Shown in pieces: positions 33,443-42,236 of a DNA stretch of 64,000 nucleotides. Origin of the DNA: Roseburia sp. 831b (GTDB lineage: Bacteria > Bacillota > Clostridia > Lachnospirales > Lachnospiraceae). The notes under the pieces were generated by a model. The model ran no database searches and was not told the origin of the DNA. It worked only from the letters and a program-made list of their open reading frames with translations. Position 1 is the stretch's first letter; every line of letters begins with the position of its first letter. Location: contig NZ_CP135162.1 in assembly GCF_001940165.2 (NCBI RefSeq), positions 1,621,001 through 1,685,000 of the forward strand. Reading direction: 5' to 3'. The translations under genes were made by a program, and so were the position numbers.

Positions 33443-35449
33443 TTATGATCTGGTCTTTTCTCTGCTTGCATCCCGGTACTGAATCGGCGTCATTCCAAAC
33501 ATTTTTTTAAAAGAACGGTTAAAATGTTCGACGTTCTGATAACCGACATTCGACGAAATACGCTCCACATTCATATTTCCATCTTTCAATAAAACCTTCG
33601 CCTTTTTCATCCTTACATTTGCTACATGTTCCCCGAATGTCTTGCCGGATTTATCTTTGATGTACTTTGAAATGTAAGGTTCTGACAGATGGAACTGTTC
33701 TGCCATGGTCTCTAAGGTTACGCTCTGGTAATTGGTCTGGATATAATTTAACATCGCAACCAGACGGTCGTCCTTGCAGTTTTCATCTCTTTGAATCTGT
33801 GGCAGTTTATTGACCGCAACCACAAGCGCATGAATGGAAGCTTTGATAATATCCTCATTCGTGCCGGCGCCCCAATACATTTTGCCATCGCAGGTGATTC
33901 CAACATAAGCCATTGCCTTTGAGGAGGAACCATGGGAAAGTGCGTGCTCCTCGTAAACGGAAAGTTCATAACTTACGTCAAAAAACTGCTTGATGGTATT
34001 GCTTACCGCATCAAGGCGTCCATTTCCGTTTGCATCCACAATGGTTTTCTTGTCGTTGCAGGAAATGGTCGATTCTGCCATAATACCGTCACTCTGTTTA
34101 AAATGACACTCTGTAATCTGGAAATATGGTGTATAATGCATGTAATTATTTTCAAAAATTTCATATACCAAGCGCGGTGACAATTCCTTGTGTTCCTCAT
34201 CGGACACCTGTTTTACCGCATAGCCAACTTCCTCCCGCATCTTCTCTGGAATGGAAAGGGAGAAGTTCTGTTTTAAGATGTAGCTTACGCCGCCTTTTCC
34301 TGACTGGCTGTTGATACGGATAACATCGGAATCATAGGTACGTCCGACATCTACCGGGTCAATTGGCAGATATGGTACGGTCCATTTTTCTAATTTCTTT
34401 TCTTCACGCCATGCCATACCTTTTGCAATTGCATCCTGATGAGAACCGGAAAATGCGGTAAAGACCAAATCTCCTGCATAAGGCTGTCTTTCATAGACAT
34501 GCATTCTGGTCAGTCTTTCGTATGTTTCACGAATGTGTGGCATATTGGAAAAATCAAGAATCGGGTCAACACCATGCGCATACATATTCATTGCAAGCGT
34601 AATGATATCCACGTTACCGGTACGTTCCCCGTTTCCAAACAAAGTTCCCTCGATTCGGTCTGCTCCCGCCAAAATTCCAAGTTCTGCGTCGCAGACACCA
34701 CTTCCTCTGTCATTGTGCGGATGTAAGCTAAGCACTACATTGTCACGATATTTTAAATTTTTGCTTACATATTCAATCTGTGTGGCAAATACGTGTGGCA
34801 TTGCCGTCTCAACGGTCGCCGGGATATTGATGATTGCCTTATTGTCTGCCTGTGGTTTCCAGACATCTAACACTGCGTTACAAACTTCAACGGCATATTC
34901 TACCTCTGTTCCGTGGAAGCTTTCCGGGCTGTATTCAAAGGAGAAATCTCCATCTGTTTCCTCTGCCAACTCTTTTAAAAGCTTTGCCCCGTCAATTGCA
35001 AGCTGTTTGATCTGTTCCCTGCTCTTTTTGAACACCTGTTCTCTTTGTGCCACAGAAGTAGAATTGTACAGATGGATTACCGCATGCGGCGCACCCTTTA
35101 CTGCCTCGAACGTCTTTTTGATAATATGCTCTCTTGCCTGTGTCAGCACCTGAACCGTTACGTCATCCGGAATCATATCACGCTCAATCAGCGTTCTCAT
35201 GAAGATAAATTCTGTCTCGGATGCTGCCGGAAACCCTACCTCAATCTCCTTAAATCCGATATCGACAAGCATCTGGAAAAACTCCAATTTTTCCTCCAAA
35301 CTCATCGGCTCAATCAAAGACTGGTTTCCGTCTCGTAAATCTACCGAACACCAGATTGGTGGTTTGTCAATATAGTCTTTCTTGACCCAGTCGTACTCAC
35401 AGACCGGCGGCATAAAATATTGTCTTTCGTATTTGTTCGCATTTTTCAT
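33443..35449 (-). CDS. leuA: 2-isopropylmalate synthase fused to an AraC-type DNA-binding domain
   Basis: A 668-aa fusion. Residues 1-430 are a yeast/actinobacterial-type (IPMS2) LeuA catalytic domain with [12 protein letters not shown] (metal Asp), [17 protein letters not shown] (metal His pair) and [11 protein letters not shown]. Residues 430-560 form the LeuA dimer/leucine-feedback domain. Residues 565-660 form a double helix-turn-helix AraC domain ([49 protein letters not shown]). The enzyme condenses acetyl-CoA and 2-oxoisovalerate in leucine synthesis. The DNA-binding tail suggests it also regulates transcription, possibly its own. The ATG at 35449 follows AGAGGTAGG. It is monocistronic, with no leuBCD nearby. 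The fusion is in one uninterrupted frame. Confidence 0.93.
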   Translation of the reverse strand: MKNANKYERQYFMPPVCEYDWVKKDYIDKPPIWCSVDLRDGNQSLIEPMSLEEKLEFFQMLVDIGFKEIEVGFPAASETEFIFMRTLIERDMIPDDVTVQVLTQAREHIIKKTFEAVKGAPHAVIHLYNSTSVAQREQVFKKSREQIKQLAIDGAKLLKELAEETDGDFSFEYSPESFHGTEVEYAVEVCNAVLDVWKPQADNKAIINIPATVETAMPHVFATQIEYVSKNLKYRDNVVLSLHPHNDRGSGVCDAELGILAGADRIEGTLFGNGERTGNVDIITLAMNMYAHGVDPILDFSNMPHIRETYERLTRMHVYERQPYAGDLVFTAFSGSHQDAIAKGMAWREEKKLEKWTVPYLPIDPVDVGRTYDSDVIRINSQSGKGGVSYILKQNFSLSIPEKMREEVGYAVKQVSDEEHKELSPRLVYEIFENNYMHYTPYFQITECHFKQSDGIMAESTISCNDKKTIVDANGNGRLDAVSNTIKQFFDVSYELSVYEEHALSHGSSSKAMAYVGITCDGKMYWGAGTNEDIIKASIHALVVAVNKLPQIQRDENCKDDRLVAMLNYIQTNYQSVTLETMAEQFHLSEPYISKYIKDKSGKTFGEHVANVRMKKAKVLLKDGNMNVERISSNVGYQNVEHFNRSFKKMFGMTPIQYRDASREKTRS

Positions 35450-35554
35450 AATCAATACCTACCTCTTTCTATCTTTCAAACTCATGTTTTCCACATCATA
35501 TTTGCAAAATCTTTTTCATACAAAAAGCATAGCACAGCTTTATCAGAAGTGGTA

Positions 35555-35570
35555 TGATTAAATTTAATCA
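35555..35570. promoter_or_regulatory. Perfect 16-bp palindrome upstream of the leuA-AraC fusion
   Basis: TGATTAAATTTAATCA lies about 105 bp upstream of the leuA start and 39 bp from the end of the next gene. It is a candidate operator, possibly for the AraC domain of the fusion itself. That link is inference. Confidence 0.45.
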
Positions 35571-35608
35571 CTTTGGTTGATATTTTTTAATATTTTTAAA
35601 ATAATACA

Positions 35609-38311
35609 TCATTCTTCTTGATTTATTTTAATCGAAGAATCCATTGCATTTTTCGCCTCATCGCTTAGATAATCGGTCAGATAGGTCTTGGATGCAGGCT
35701 TATTTTCCTGATAGGAAGCCATCAGATGTTCCGTTGCCGCCTTCATTTCTTTTTCAAGTTCTCTTGAAGAAATCAGGTGACATCCTTCCCCACGGATAAT
35801 AATCTGCTCTAAGCCGTCGGAAGTTGCAACCGTCATGTTATATTTTTTCCCATTTTCATGGGCAAATTTTTCGATATACTGATCCGCTGTCTCCGCCTCC
35901 TTTGTAAAGACAACGTGGATGTTGTGGTAATCGCTCACCTCTGTCTCATGGCCCACCACGCGGTAGGCATCGAATACGACAATCAGATTACACTTTTTTA
36001 TGCCCTGGTAATTGCATAATAAATCAAGCAGTTTTCCCCTTGCACTGTCCATATTTTTCTCTGCAAGTTCTTTTAATTCCTGCCATGCAAAAATAACATT
36101 ATAGCCATCGACAAGCAGATATTCTTCTGCCTTTTGGGATGGTTTCTGGTAACTTCTTGTCACCGGAAACATGGTGGTCTCTTTTCTTTTCTGATAACCG
36201 TTTCTAGGTGCATCCTGTTTTCTTCGGTTGGCGTCAAATGTTTTTGCTAAAATTGCGTCAATCTCATCTGTTCCAACAAAACGTTCCCTCTCACTTGCCC
36301 TCTTCTCTGCCTCCCGTTTCGCTGCCTCTACACTTTTCTCAAACGCACTTTCCCTTGTCTCCTTAAAAAAAAAGCTCTCGACATGCATATAGTCCGGCAC
36401 CTCATACCACGGCACAATAACCCCTGCTCCATGCGCACAGAAAACAGAATCGGCTGTATTTGCAAGATCTCGTTCCACATCATAGCGGCAGTTTTCCACT
36501 ACTTCTTCCATGTTATGGCATGGACCATATCCATCTAACTCACAAAAAAGCTTTCCGCGCCCTTTGGTGTAGGCAAGTAATTCCTTCTGATAATCCCGCA
36601 TCGTAGAAACCGGAATCCTTCCTGTTAAAACAGACTGTTCCCCATTTGTATCCGGCGTCTGAAATATACCGTTTCTCTTTTCAATATCCGTCATGGCTCG
36701 TCCCACGCAATCCATTGGCACCTCTAAACGGAAACGGTAAAATGGCTCTAAAAGAACGGATTCCGCCTGCATCAACCCTTGCCGCACTGCACGATACGTC
36801 GCCTGTCTAAAATCGCCACCTTCCGTGTGTTTCTGATGAGCCCGTCCGCCTACCACTGTGATTTTTACATCCGTTAGGACAGAGCCCGTTAGCACTCCTT
36901 TAAATTCTTTTTCTTCCAAATGGGTGGAAATCAAACGCTGCCAGTTCTTGTCCAAAATATCCTCACTGCAATTTGTCGCAATCGAAATTCCGCTTCCAGG
37001 TTCTCCCGGCTCTAACAAAAGATGTACCTCCGCATAATGACGAAGTGGTTCAAAATGTCCGACTCCCTCCACCGTATTTGTGATTGTTTCCTTGTAAACA
37101 ATACTTCCGGCATCGAAAGAAACGTCCACATCAAACCGTTCTGCTATCACACTTTTTAACACTTCAATCTGAACCTCTCCCATCAGCTGAATCTGGATTT
37201 CCTGTAAATTTTCATCCCAGATGACATGAAGCGTTGGGTCTTCCTCCTCAAGCACGCGCAGCTTTGGAAGCATCACCGCTGCGTCTACCTCTTCTGGCAA
37301 TAACACACGATACGTTAGAACCGGCTCTAAAACAGGAAGTCCGGTTTCTTCTTCATCTCCAATTCCCTCTCCCGGATAAGTGTGCGTTAATCCTGTCAAA
37401 GCGCACACCTCACCTGCTAAGACTTCATCGACCGTTTCATATTTTTCCCCGGAATAGATTCGAATCTGGTTGATTTTTTCCTCCCAGTCCTCTTTTTTAG
37501 CTCCATTTTCTTTTCCAGACAAAAGCGCCTTTACCTTAAGTGCTCCCCCTGTTATCTTACAAAAGGTCAGACGATTTCCCTGTTCATCTCTTGCAATCTT
37601 ATAAACTTTTGCTCCGAATTCTTTTGGGTATTCCCGCTCTTTCATATAACAGTCCAAGGCGTCTAAGAGTTCTTCCACGCCCTCTGCTTTTAAAGCGGAG
37701 CCAAAAAATACCGGGAAGATTTTCCGCGCTGCTATCATGTCCTGAATCTGTTCTTTTGGGATTTCACCTGTGCTTAAAAACTGTTCTAAGACCTCCTCGT
37801 CTCCCATTGCAACTTCTTCCAGAAAATCCGGGTTTTCTTCCTGATTGAACCAGATACAGTTCGAGTCGAGCCTCTCCTTTAATTCCATAAGACGGGTATT
37901 TCTGTCCGTTCCCGGCTGATCCATTTTATTTACAAAGAAGAAAACAGGAATCTGATAACGTTCCAACAGACGAAACAGCGTCATCGTATGTCCTTGCACC
38001 CCATCTGCACCACTAATCACTAAAATGGCATAGTCTAACACCTGTAAGGTACGTTCCATCTCTGCAGAAAAATCGATGTGCCCCGGCGTATCTAAAAGGG
38101 TAAACTGTGTATCCTTCCATGTAAAACCTGCCTGTTTGGAAAAGATAGTAATTCCTCTTGCACGTTCTAACCGATCGGTATCAAAAAATGCATCCTGATT
38201 GTCAACACGCCCCATTTTCCGAATACATCCGCTCAGATACAGAAAATTCTCCGAAAGTGTTGTCTTTCCGGCATCTACGTGTGCCACAATTCCCGTTGTA
38301 ATCTTTTTCAT
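35609..38311 (-). CDS. TetM/EF-G-like translational GTPase fused to a YacP/Rae1-like NYN domain
   Basis: A 900-aa fusion. Residues 1-650 match ribosomal protection proteins and EF-G: GTPase motifs AHVDAGKTT, GITI, DTPGH, NKMD and SAL, then EF-G domains II-V (GEVQIEVL; QKHTEGGDFRQATYRAVRQG; PMDCVGRAMTDI). Residues about 725-870 are an NYN/PIN-like nuclease domain of the YacP type (LLVDGYNVIF; IVVFDAYRV; TADQYIEKFA; VATSDGLEQ). Rae1/YacP in Bacillus cuts mRNA in the ribosomal A site. The fusion suggests a factor that enters the A site with GTP and cleaves stalled mRNA, or an unusual ribosome-protection factor. It is downstream of the deacetylase gene, behind a hairpin. Confidence 0.88.
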   Translation of the reverse strand: MKKITTGIVAHVDAGKTTLSENFLYLSGCIRKMGRVDNQDAFFDTDRLERARGITIFSKQAGFTWKDTQFTLLDTPGHIDFSAEMERTLQVLDYAILVISGADGVQGHTMTLFRLLERYQIPVFFFVNKMDQPGTDRNTRLMELKERLDSNCIWFNQEENPDFLEEVAMGDEEVLEQFLSTGEIPKEQIQDMIAARKIFPVFFGSALKAEGVEELLDALDCYMKEREYPKEFGAKVYKIARDEQGNRLTFCKITGGALKVKALLSGKENGAKKEDWEEKINQIRIYSGEKYETVDEVLAGEVCALTGLTHTYPGEGIGDEEETGLPVLEPVLTYRVLLPEEVDAAVMLPKLRVLEEEDPTLHVIWDENLQEIQIQLMGEVQIEVLKSVIAERFDVDVSFDAGSIVYKETITNTVEGVGHFEPLRHYAEVHLLLEPGEPGSGISIATNCSEDILDKNWQRLISTHLEEKEFKGVLTGSVLTDVKITVVGGRAHQKHTEGGDFRQATYRAVRQGLMQAESVLLEPFYRFRLEVPMDCVGRAMTDIEKRNGIFQTPDTNGEQSVLTGRIPVSTMRDYQKELLAYTKGRGKLFCELDGYGPCHNMEEVVENCRYDVERDLANTADSVFCAHGAGVIVPWYEVPDYMHVESFFFKETRESAFEKSVEAAKREAEKRASERERFVGTDEIDAILAKTFDANRRKQDAPRNGYQKRKETTMFPVTRSYQKPSQKAEEYLLVDGYNVIFAWQELKELAEKNMDSARGKLLDLLCNYQGIKKCNLIVVFDAYRVVGHETEVSDYHNIHVVFTKEAETADQYIEKFAHENGKKYNMTVATSDGLEQIIIRGEGCHLISSRELEKEMKAATEHLMASYQENKPASKTYLTDYLSDEAKNAMDSSIKINQEE

Positions 38312-38375
38312 TCGTTCTTCCCCTCGTTTCTTTATCTTGCACCATTATATCATATCCGAATTCGATTTAGAATGT

Positions 38376-38433
38376 GGATTTGAATGCCGGAATGAATGCG
38401 TAAGCTTTAAACAATCATTCCAGCTTCAAATCC
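38376..38433 (-). other. Long hairpin upstream of the EF-G-like/NYN gene
   Basis: Arms GGATTTGAAGC(T)GGAATGATTG and CATTCATTCCGGCATTCAAATCC pair with few mismatches around an AAGCTT-containing loop. No T-run follows on the minus strand, so it is not a classic terminator. A TATAAT-like box lies between it and the gene start. It may be a leader structure or a small inverted-repeat insertion. Confidence 0.5.
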
Positions 38434-38444
38434 ATATGTAAATC

Positions 38445-39263
38445 TTATTCCGCCTCGACAAGTTCGGATAATGGATGGAAGGTATAACCCATCTCTTCCC
38501 ACTTTGTCAGTAGTTCGTCTAAAACCTGTGCATTTGTGGAGGATGTGCTGTGAAGCAGCACAATGGCACCTGGGTGGATTCTTCCAATCATCTTATCAAA
38601 GGCTTCCTCTTTTGTGGGCTGGGCATCTACATTCCAGTCAACATACGCAAGACTCCAGAAAAAGGTGTGGTATCCGAGTTCTTTTGCCATTTTTAGATTT
38701 TCGGTACTGTATTTTCCCTGTGGCGGACGGTAATACTTTGTCATCGTCTCACCGGTAATCTCCTGGTATAATTTTTCTACATCCTTAAGTTCCTTCTGAA
38801 ATGAGGTCAAATCCGAAATCGATGACATATCGGGATGATGATAGGTGTGATTTCCTACGGTATGACCGTCTGCAACCATCCTTTTTACAAGGTCCGGTGC
38901 CGTCTCAAGGAAATGTCCTACAACAAAAAAAGTTCCTGGTGCCTGATGTTTCTTTAAAGCATCCAGAATTGGTTCCGTATTCCCATTTTCATAGCCGCAG
39001 TCAAAGGTCAGGTACAACTTTTTTTCTGCGAAATCTCCTACATAATAGGTATCGTATTTTTTTAATTCATCCGGGGAAGCGTTTCCGGTTGGCTGCAGTT
39101 CTTTCCCACTCTCCCCAAAGCCAAGCCCCCAGTTATCTACTTCTTCTGCAATAGAAAAGGAACCAACTACTTTTGTCTTTGCAAGGGCAGCCCCACGTCC
39201 TGCTGCGAACATGAGCGCCAATACCAAAAGTAGACCAGTTCCTTTTAAAATGTTCTTTTTCAT
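38445..39263 (-). CDS. Polysaccharide deacetylase (PdaA-like, NodB domain)
   Basis: A 272-aa exported protein with a signal sequence or membrane anchor (MKKNILKGTGLLLVLALMFAAG). The NodB domain shows all three metal/catalytic motifs: TFDCGYENGN (motif 1), VGNHTYHHPDM (motif 2, zinc His) and RPPQGKYS (motif 3). The TFDxGYEN form is typical of PdaA, which removes the acetyl group from muramic acid so that the cortex delta-lactam can form during sporulation or germination. A similar role here is plausible but not proven. The start follows GGAG. Confidence 0.88.
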   Translation of the reverse strand: MKKNILKGTGLLLVLALMFAAGRGAALAKTKVVGSFSIAEEVDNWGLGFGESGKELQPTGNASPDELKKYDTYYVGDFAEKKLYLTFDCGYENGNTEPILDALKKHQAPGTFFVVGHFLETAPDLVKRMVADGHTVGNHTYHHPDMSSISDLTSFQKELKDVEKLYQEITGETMTKYYRPPQGKYSTENLKMAKELGYHTFFWSLAYVDWNVDAQPTKEEAFDKMIGRIHPGAIVLLHSTSSTNAQVLDELLTKWEEMGYTFHPLSELVEAE

Positions 39264-39321
39264 GTGTTCTCCGAAAAAACTTCTTTCTACTTATATATGA
39301 AGTCTTTCTACCAAATATGAC

Positions 39322-40665
39322 TTATTTCCAATCCCTGCTTCTCCACTCTTTTCTTAGGAACATAACCGCCACAACTGCTGCCACAGTCTCTGCAATTGGA
39401 AATGCAATCCATACTCCGTCTGTTCCGATGCTTCTAGAACTTATGATTGCAATTGGAAGCAAAATAATAAACTGACGGAGTAATGTGATAATCAGACTGA
39501 TAACTCCCTTTCCGATTCCTTCAAATTCTGCTGCAATGATAATACCAACTGCGGAAGGCACAAAGGCGATGCTGACAATTCGAAGCAGACGCTCTCCTAA
39601 CACATACATCTCTTCGGTCGCATCAAACATTCCAAGAAATACATCTGGAATCAGCCAGAAAAGAAGCGTTCCAATCACCATTACCGTTCCAACCAAAAGA
39701 ATCGAATATTTCATGATTTCTTTTTCACGTTTCATCAGTTTTGCTCCGTATTGGAAACCAACAAGCGGTCGGATTCCTTGAATCAACCCGCTGACCGGCA
39801 TATATACAAACGTTTGTAGTTTGTAGTAGATTCCAAACACTGCAACCCCTATCGGTGTCAGTCCAGAAAGAATAACATTTAAGCCCGATACCAAAAAGGA
39901 TGGTAATGCCATCACAAGTGCAGATGGAATTCCGACCGCATAAATTTGCTTTACAATCGGTAACATCTCATCCCGGCGTTCTAATTTTCTGCTTCTTAGC
40001 TCACTCTTTCCTTTTAAGAACAGAATCACTCCGATTCCTGCAGAAGTCATCTGTCCGGCAACCGTAGCGATAGCCGCACCCTTTACTCCAAGGGCTGGCA
40101 TTGGGCCAAGTCCGAAAATTAAAATTGGATCTAACACAATATTAACCACACAACCTGCTGCCTGTAAGGTCATGGAAATCATCATTTTTCCCATCGCCTG
40201 GAAAATCTTTTCTAACGTGATGTGTAACATCTGACCAAAGGAAAATAAAACGATGATAACACCATAATCCATGCAATATTTTAAAACCTGCTCATTTGTT
40301 GCATACAAACCCACAAATGGACGGAGAATCAAAAGCCCGACTATGGCATCAAACAGATACTGAAATACACTTAGAATCAGGCCGACTCCTACTGCCTCCT
40401 CCGCTTTCTTTCGATTCCCGGCTCCCATATTTCTTGCAATATAAGAATTCAGACCAACGCCTGCACCAACTGCAATCGAAAGCATCATATTCTGTATCGG
40501 GAAAACAATCGACACAGCAGATAATGCATCCTGGCTTAATCTAGCCACAAAGATACTGTCAATAATGTTGTAAAGTGACTGAATCAACATAGATAACATC
40601 GGCGGAAATGCCATGTAGCACACCAGCGGGAAAACCATTTTTGTCCCCATATCATTTTCTCTCAT
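39322..40665 (-). CDS. MATE-family efflux transporter
   Basis: A 447-aa membrane protein with 12 TM segments in two related halves, exporting drugs or metabolites in exchange for Na+ or H+. Family patterns include YNIIDSIFVARLSQDALSAVS near the N-terminus and GLTPIGVAVFGIYYKLQTF at the start of the second half. The ATG at 40665 follows GGAG by five bases and lies 12 codons inside the longest frame. A hairpin with a T-run sits about 90 nt upstream. The substrate is unknown. Confidence 0.92.
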   Translation of the reverse strand: MRENDMGTKMVFPLVCYMAFPPMLSMLIQSLYNIIDSIFVARLSQDALSAVSIVFPIQNMMLSIAVGAGVGLNSYIARNMGAGNRKKAEEAVGVGLILSVFQYLFDAIVGLLILRPFVGLYATNEQVLKYCMDYGVIIVLFSFGQMLHITLEKIFQAMGKMMISMTLQAAGCVVNIVLDPILIFGLGPMPALGVKGAAIATVAGQMTSAGIGVILFLKGKSELRSRKLERRDEMLPIVKQIYAVGIPSALVMALPSFLVSGLNVILSGLTPIGVAVFGIYYKLQTFVYMPVSGLIQGIRPLVGFQYGAKLMKREKEIMKYSILLVGTVMVIGTLLFWLIPDVFLGMFDATEEMYVLGERLLRIVSIAFVPSAVGIIIAAEFEGIGKGVISLIITLLRQFIILLPIAIISSRSIGTDGVWIAFPIAETVAAVVAVMFLRKEWRSRDWK

Positions 40666-40763
40666 ACTATCTCCATTCCTGCGCCATACAACTTGTTCCA
40701 ATTATCGTAATATCCGTCCTGTTTTCACACTGACATCACGTCTTGTCTTTGCTCACAAAAATA

Positions 40764-40818
40764 GGGCTACCCCTCCCTCTGTTTTATAAACTCAGAAAAC
40801 AGAAAAAAGGTATAGCCC
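40764..40818 (-). terminator. Terminator or attenuator hairpin upstream of the MATE gene
   Basis: GGGCTATACC pairs with GGGGTAGCCC, and an inner CTGTTTT/AAAACAG stem can form. On the minus strand TATTTTTG follows. It may end transcription from the binding-protein gene, or attenuate the MATE transcript. Confidence 0.65.
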
Positions 40819-40927
40819 GTTGGCGCATTTTTTATTTTCTTTTCAAACCGCGTGTTACTATATCATATCTTCTTCCCCAGTGTCAAGCACATTTTTCTCT
40901 CATACACGAAAAACTTTTACTTTGAAA

Positions 40928-41242
40928 GAATCGGGTGTCAAAAGATAGCTCACAAATTAGTTGCTGGCAAATTACACAAAGACGAGACTATTTTTGTGAC
41001 TTTGGGAGAACATTAGAAAATCTTAGTATGCCTCCCTATGCCTAGTGATGTTCTGCCATGGATGGCAGAACAAGGCTTCACGAGCCACGGATGGCTCGTT
41101 GAATGCCGCTCACGTCACTTCAAAATAATCTCCAACAGGCATACTTAGACTTTTCTTATGTTTACCCATCGGAACAAAATAGACTTGGCTTTGTGTAATT
41201 TGCCAACAAGAAAACTGTAAGCTATCTTTTGACACCCGATTC
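40928..41242. repeat. Hairpin element, copy C (full length)
   Basis: A 315-bp element bounded by GAATCGGGTGTC and GACACCCGATTC, colinear with copy B at about 80 percent by eye. Inner stems include TTCTGCCAT/ATGGCAGAA and ACGAGCCA/TGGCTCGT, inside a long outer stem. Arm changes relative to copies A and B are matched on the opposite arm. The flanks TTTGAAA and TTTAAAG do not form a clean target duplication. It lies between the binding-protein gene and the MATE gene. Confidence 0.82.
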
Positions 41243-41259
41243 TTTAAAGGGAATCTGAC

Positions 41260-42234
41260 TTATTTATACTCAGACACATTGCTGCTGTCTACTTTTTCAA
41301 ATGGAACCCAGATATATTTTCCATCCTCCGTAGCGCCCTCTATATCCTTGATAGATTCACCTTTTACAAATCTGATTGCTGCCTCTAGTGCTGCCGTTCC
41401 CTGTCCAACCGCAGACTGATAAACGGTAAATGCCATCTCGCCGTTTTCGATTGCCTCGCATCCGTCCGCAGTCGCATCAACACCCAGAATCGGCAACTCA
41501 TTCAAATCGATTTTTGCTTCCTTACATGCCTCTACAACACCAAGTGCCATGTCATCGTTGTTGCAAATTACACAGTCTACCGGAGAACCGGTTTTTAAGA
41601 ACACTTCGAACATTTGTTTCGCCTGCTCTGTCTCCCAGTTTGCATAATCCTCGAAAACATAGTTGATTGTCTTTCCACTTTCCTCTAGGGTCTTTTTGGC
41701 ACCTTTGGTTCTTCCATTGGTTGCAGAATGATTCTTCGGTCCTTTTAAAATAACCACATTAATCTCATCCTTATCTGCAAACTGATCCAGCACATATTCT
41801 GCCTGGTATTGTCCTGCTACACTTTCATCTGAACCTACATAGATGTCTTCCGCTGCATCTAACTGGTCATCCTCCGGGCAGCTGTTGATGAAGATAATTG
41901 GGATATCCCCAGCATTTGCCTTTAACTCTACAACAGTATCTACGGATACCGGTCCACAAATGATGGCGTCATAATTTTCTTTTACCGCAGTTTTGATATG
42001 TTCTACCTGGTTTTCAATGGAATCTTCTGCATCTAAAACATCCAGTTGAACTCCCTCCTTATCGGCAGTTTCCTGTGCGGCATCTACTAACATCTGTCGG
42101 AATGTATCCATGGAACTGATGGAAAGAAGCACCTTCATTTTTCCATTACTGGCTGTGCCTGTATTTCCACAACCTGTAAAGCAATATGTTATCATGATTG
42201 CTATGCTCAATAAGATTCCAAGCTTTTTCTTCAT
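41260..42234 (-). CDS. Sugar-type ABC substrate-binding lipoprotein without transporter genes
   Basis: A 324-aa lipoprotein with lipobox FTGC near residue 22 and a type I periplasmic-binding fold of the ribose/galactose-binding class (VLLSISSMDTFRQMLVDAA; AIICGPVSVDTVVELK; CNNDDMALGVVEACKEA; PILGVDATADG). It would bind a small solute outside the membrane. No ABC permease or ATPase genes are adjacent. It starts two nucleotides after the stop of a chemoreceptor gene, so it probably presents its ligand to that receptor or serves a transporter encoded elsewhere. Confidence 0.88.
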   Translation of the reverse strand: MKKKLGILLSIAIMITYCFTGCGNTGTASNGKMKVLLSISSMDTFRQMLVDAAQETADKEGVQLDVLDAEDSIENQVEHIKTAVKENYDAIICGPVSVDTVVELKANAGDIPIIFINSCPEDDQLDAAEDIYVGSDESVAGQYQAEYVLDQFADKDEINVVILKGPKNHSATNGRTKGAKKTLEESGKTINYVFEDYANWETEQAKQMFEVFLKTGSPVDCVICNNDDMALGVVEACKEAKIDLNELPILGVDATADGCEAIENGEMAFTVYQSAVGQGTAALEAAIRFVKGESIKDIEGATEDGKYIWVPFEKVDSSNVSEYK

Positions 42235-42236
42235 TT

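Noticed and set aside
35450..35608. A T-box or leucine leader peptide before leuA
   Set aside because: No specifier-loop pattern, no Leu-codon run and no terminator-antiterminator pair could be recognised in the 160-nt leader.
35609..38311. Calling this gene a tetracycline resistance determinant
   Set aside because: The EF-G-like part resembles ribosomal protection proteins, but the NYN fusion and chromosomal setting do not support resistance without a test.
40666..40927. A riboswitch upstream of the MATE gene
   Set aside because: The region has a terminator-like stem but none of the conserved cores of known MATE-linked riboswitches that I could recognise.
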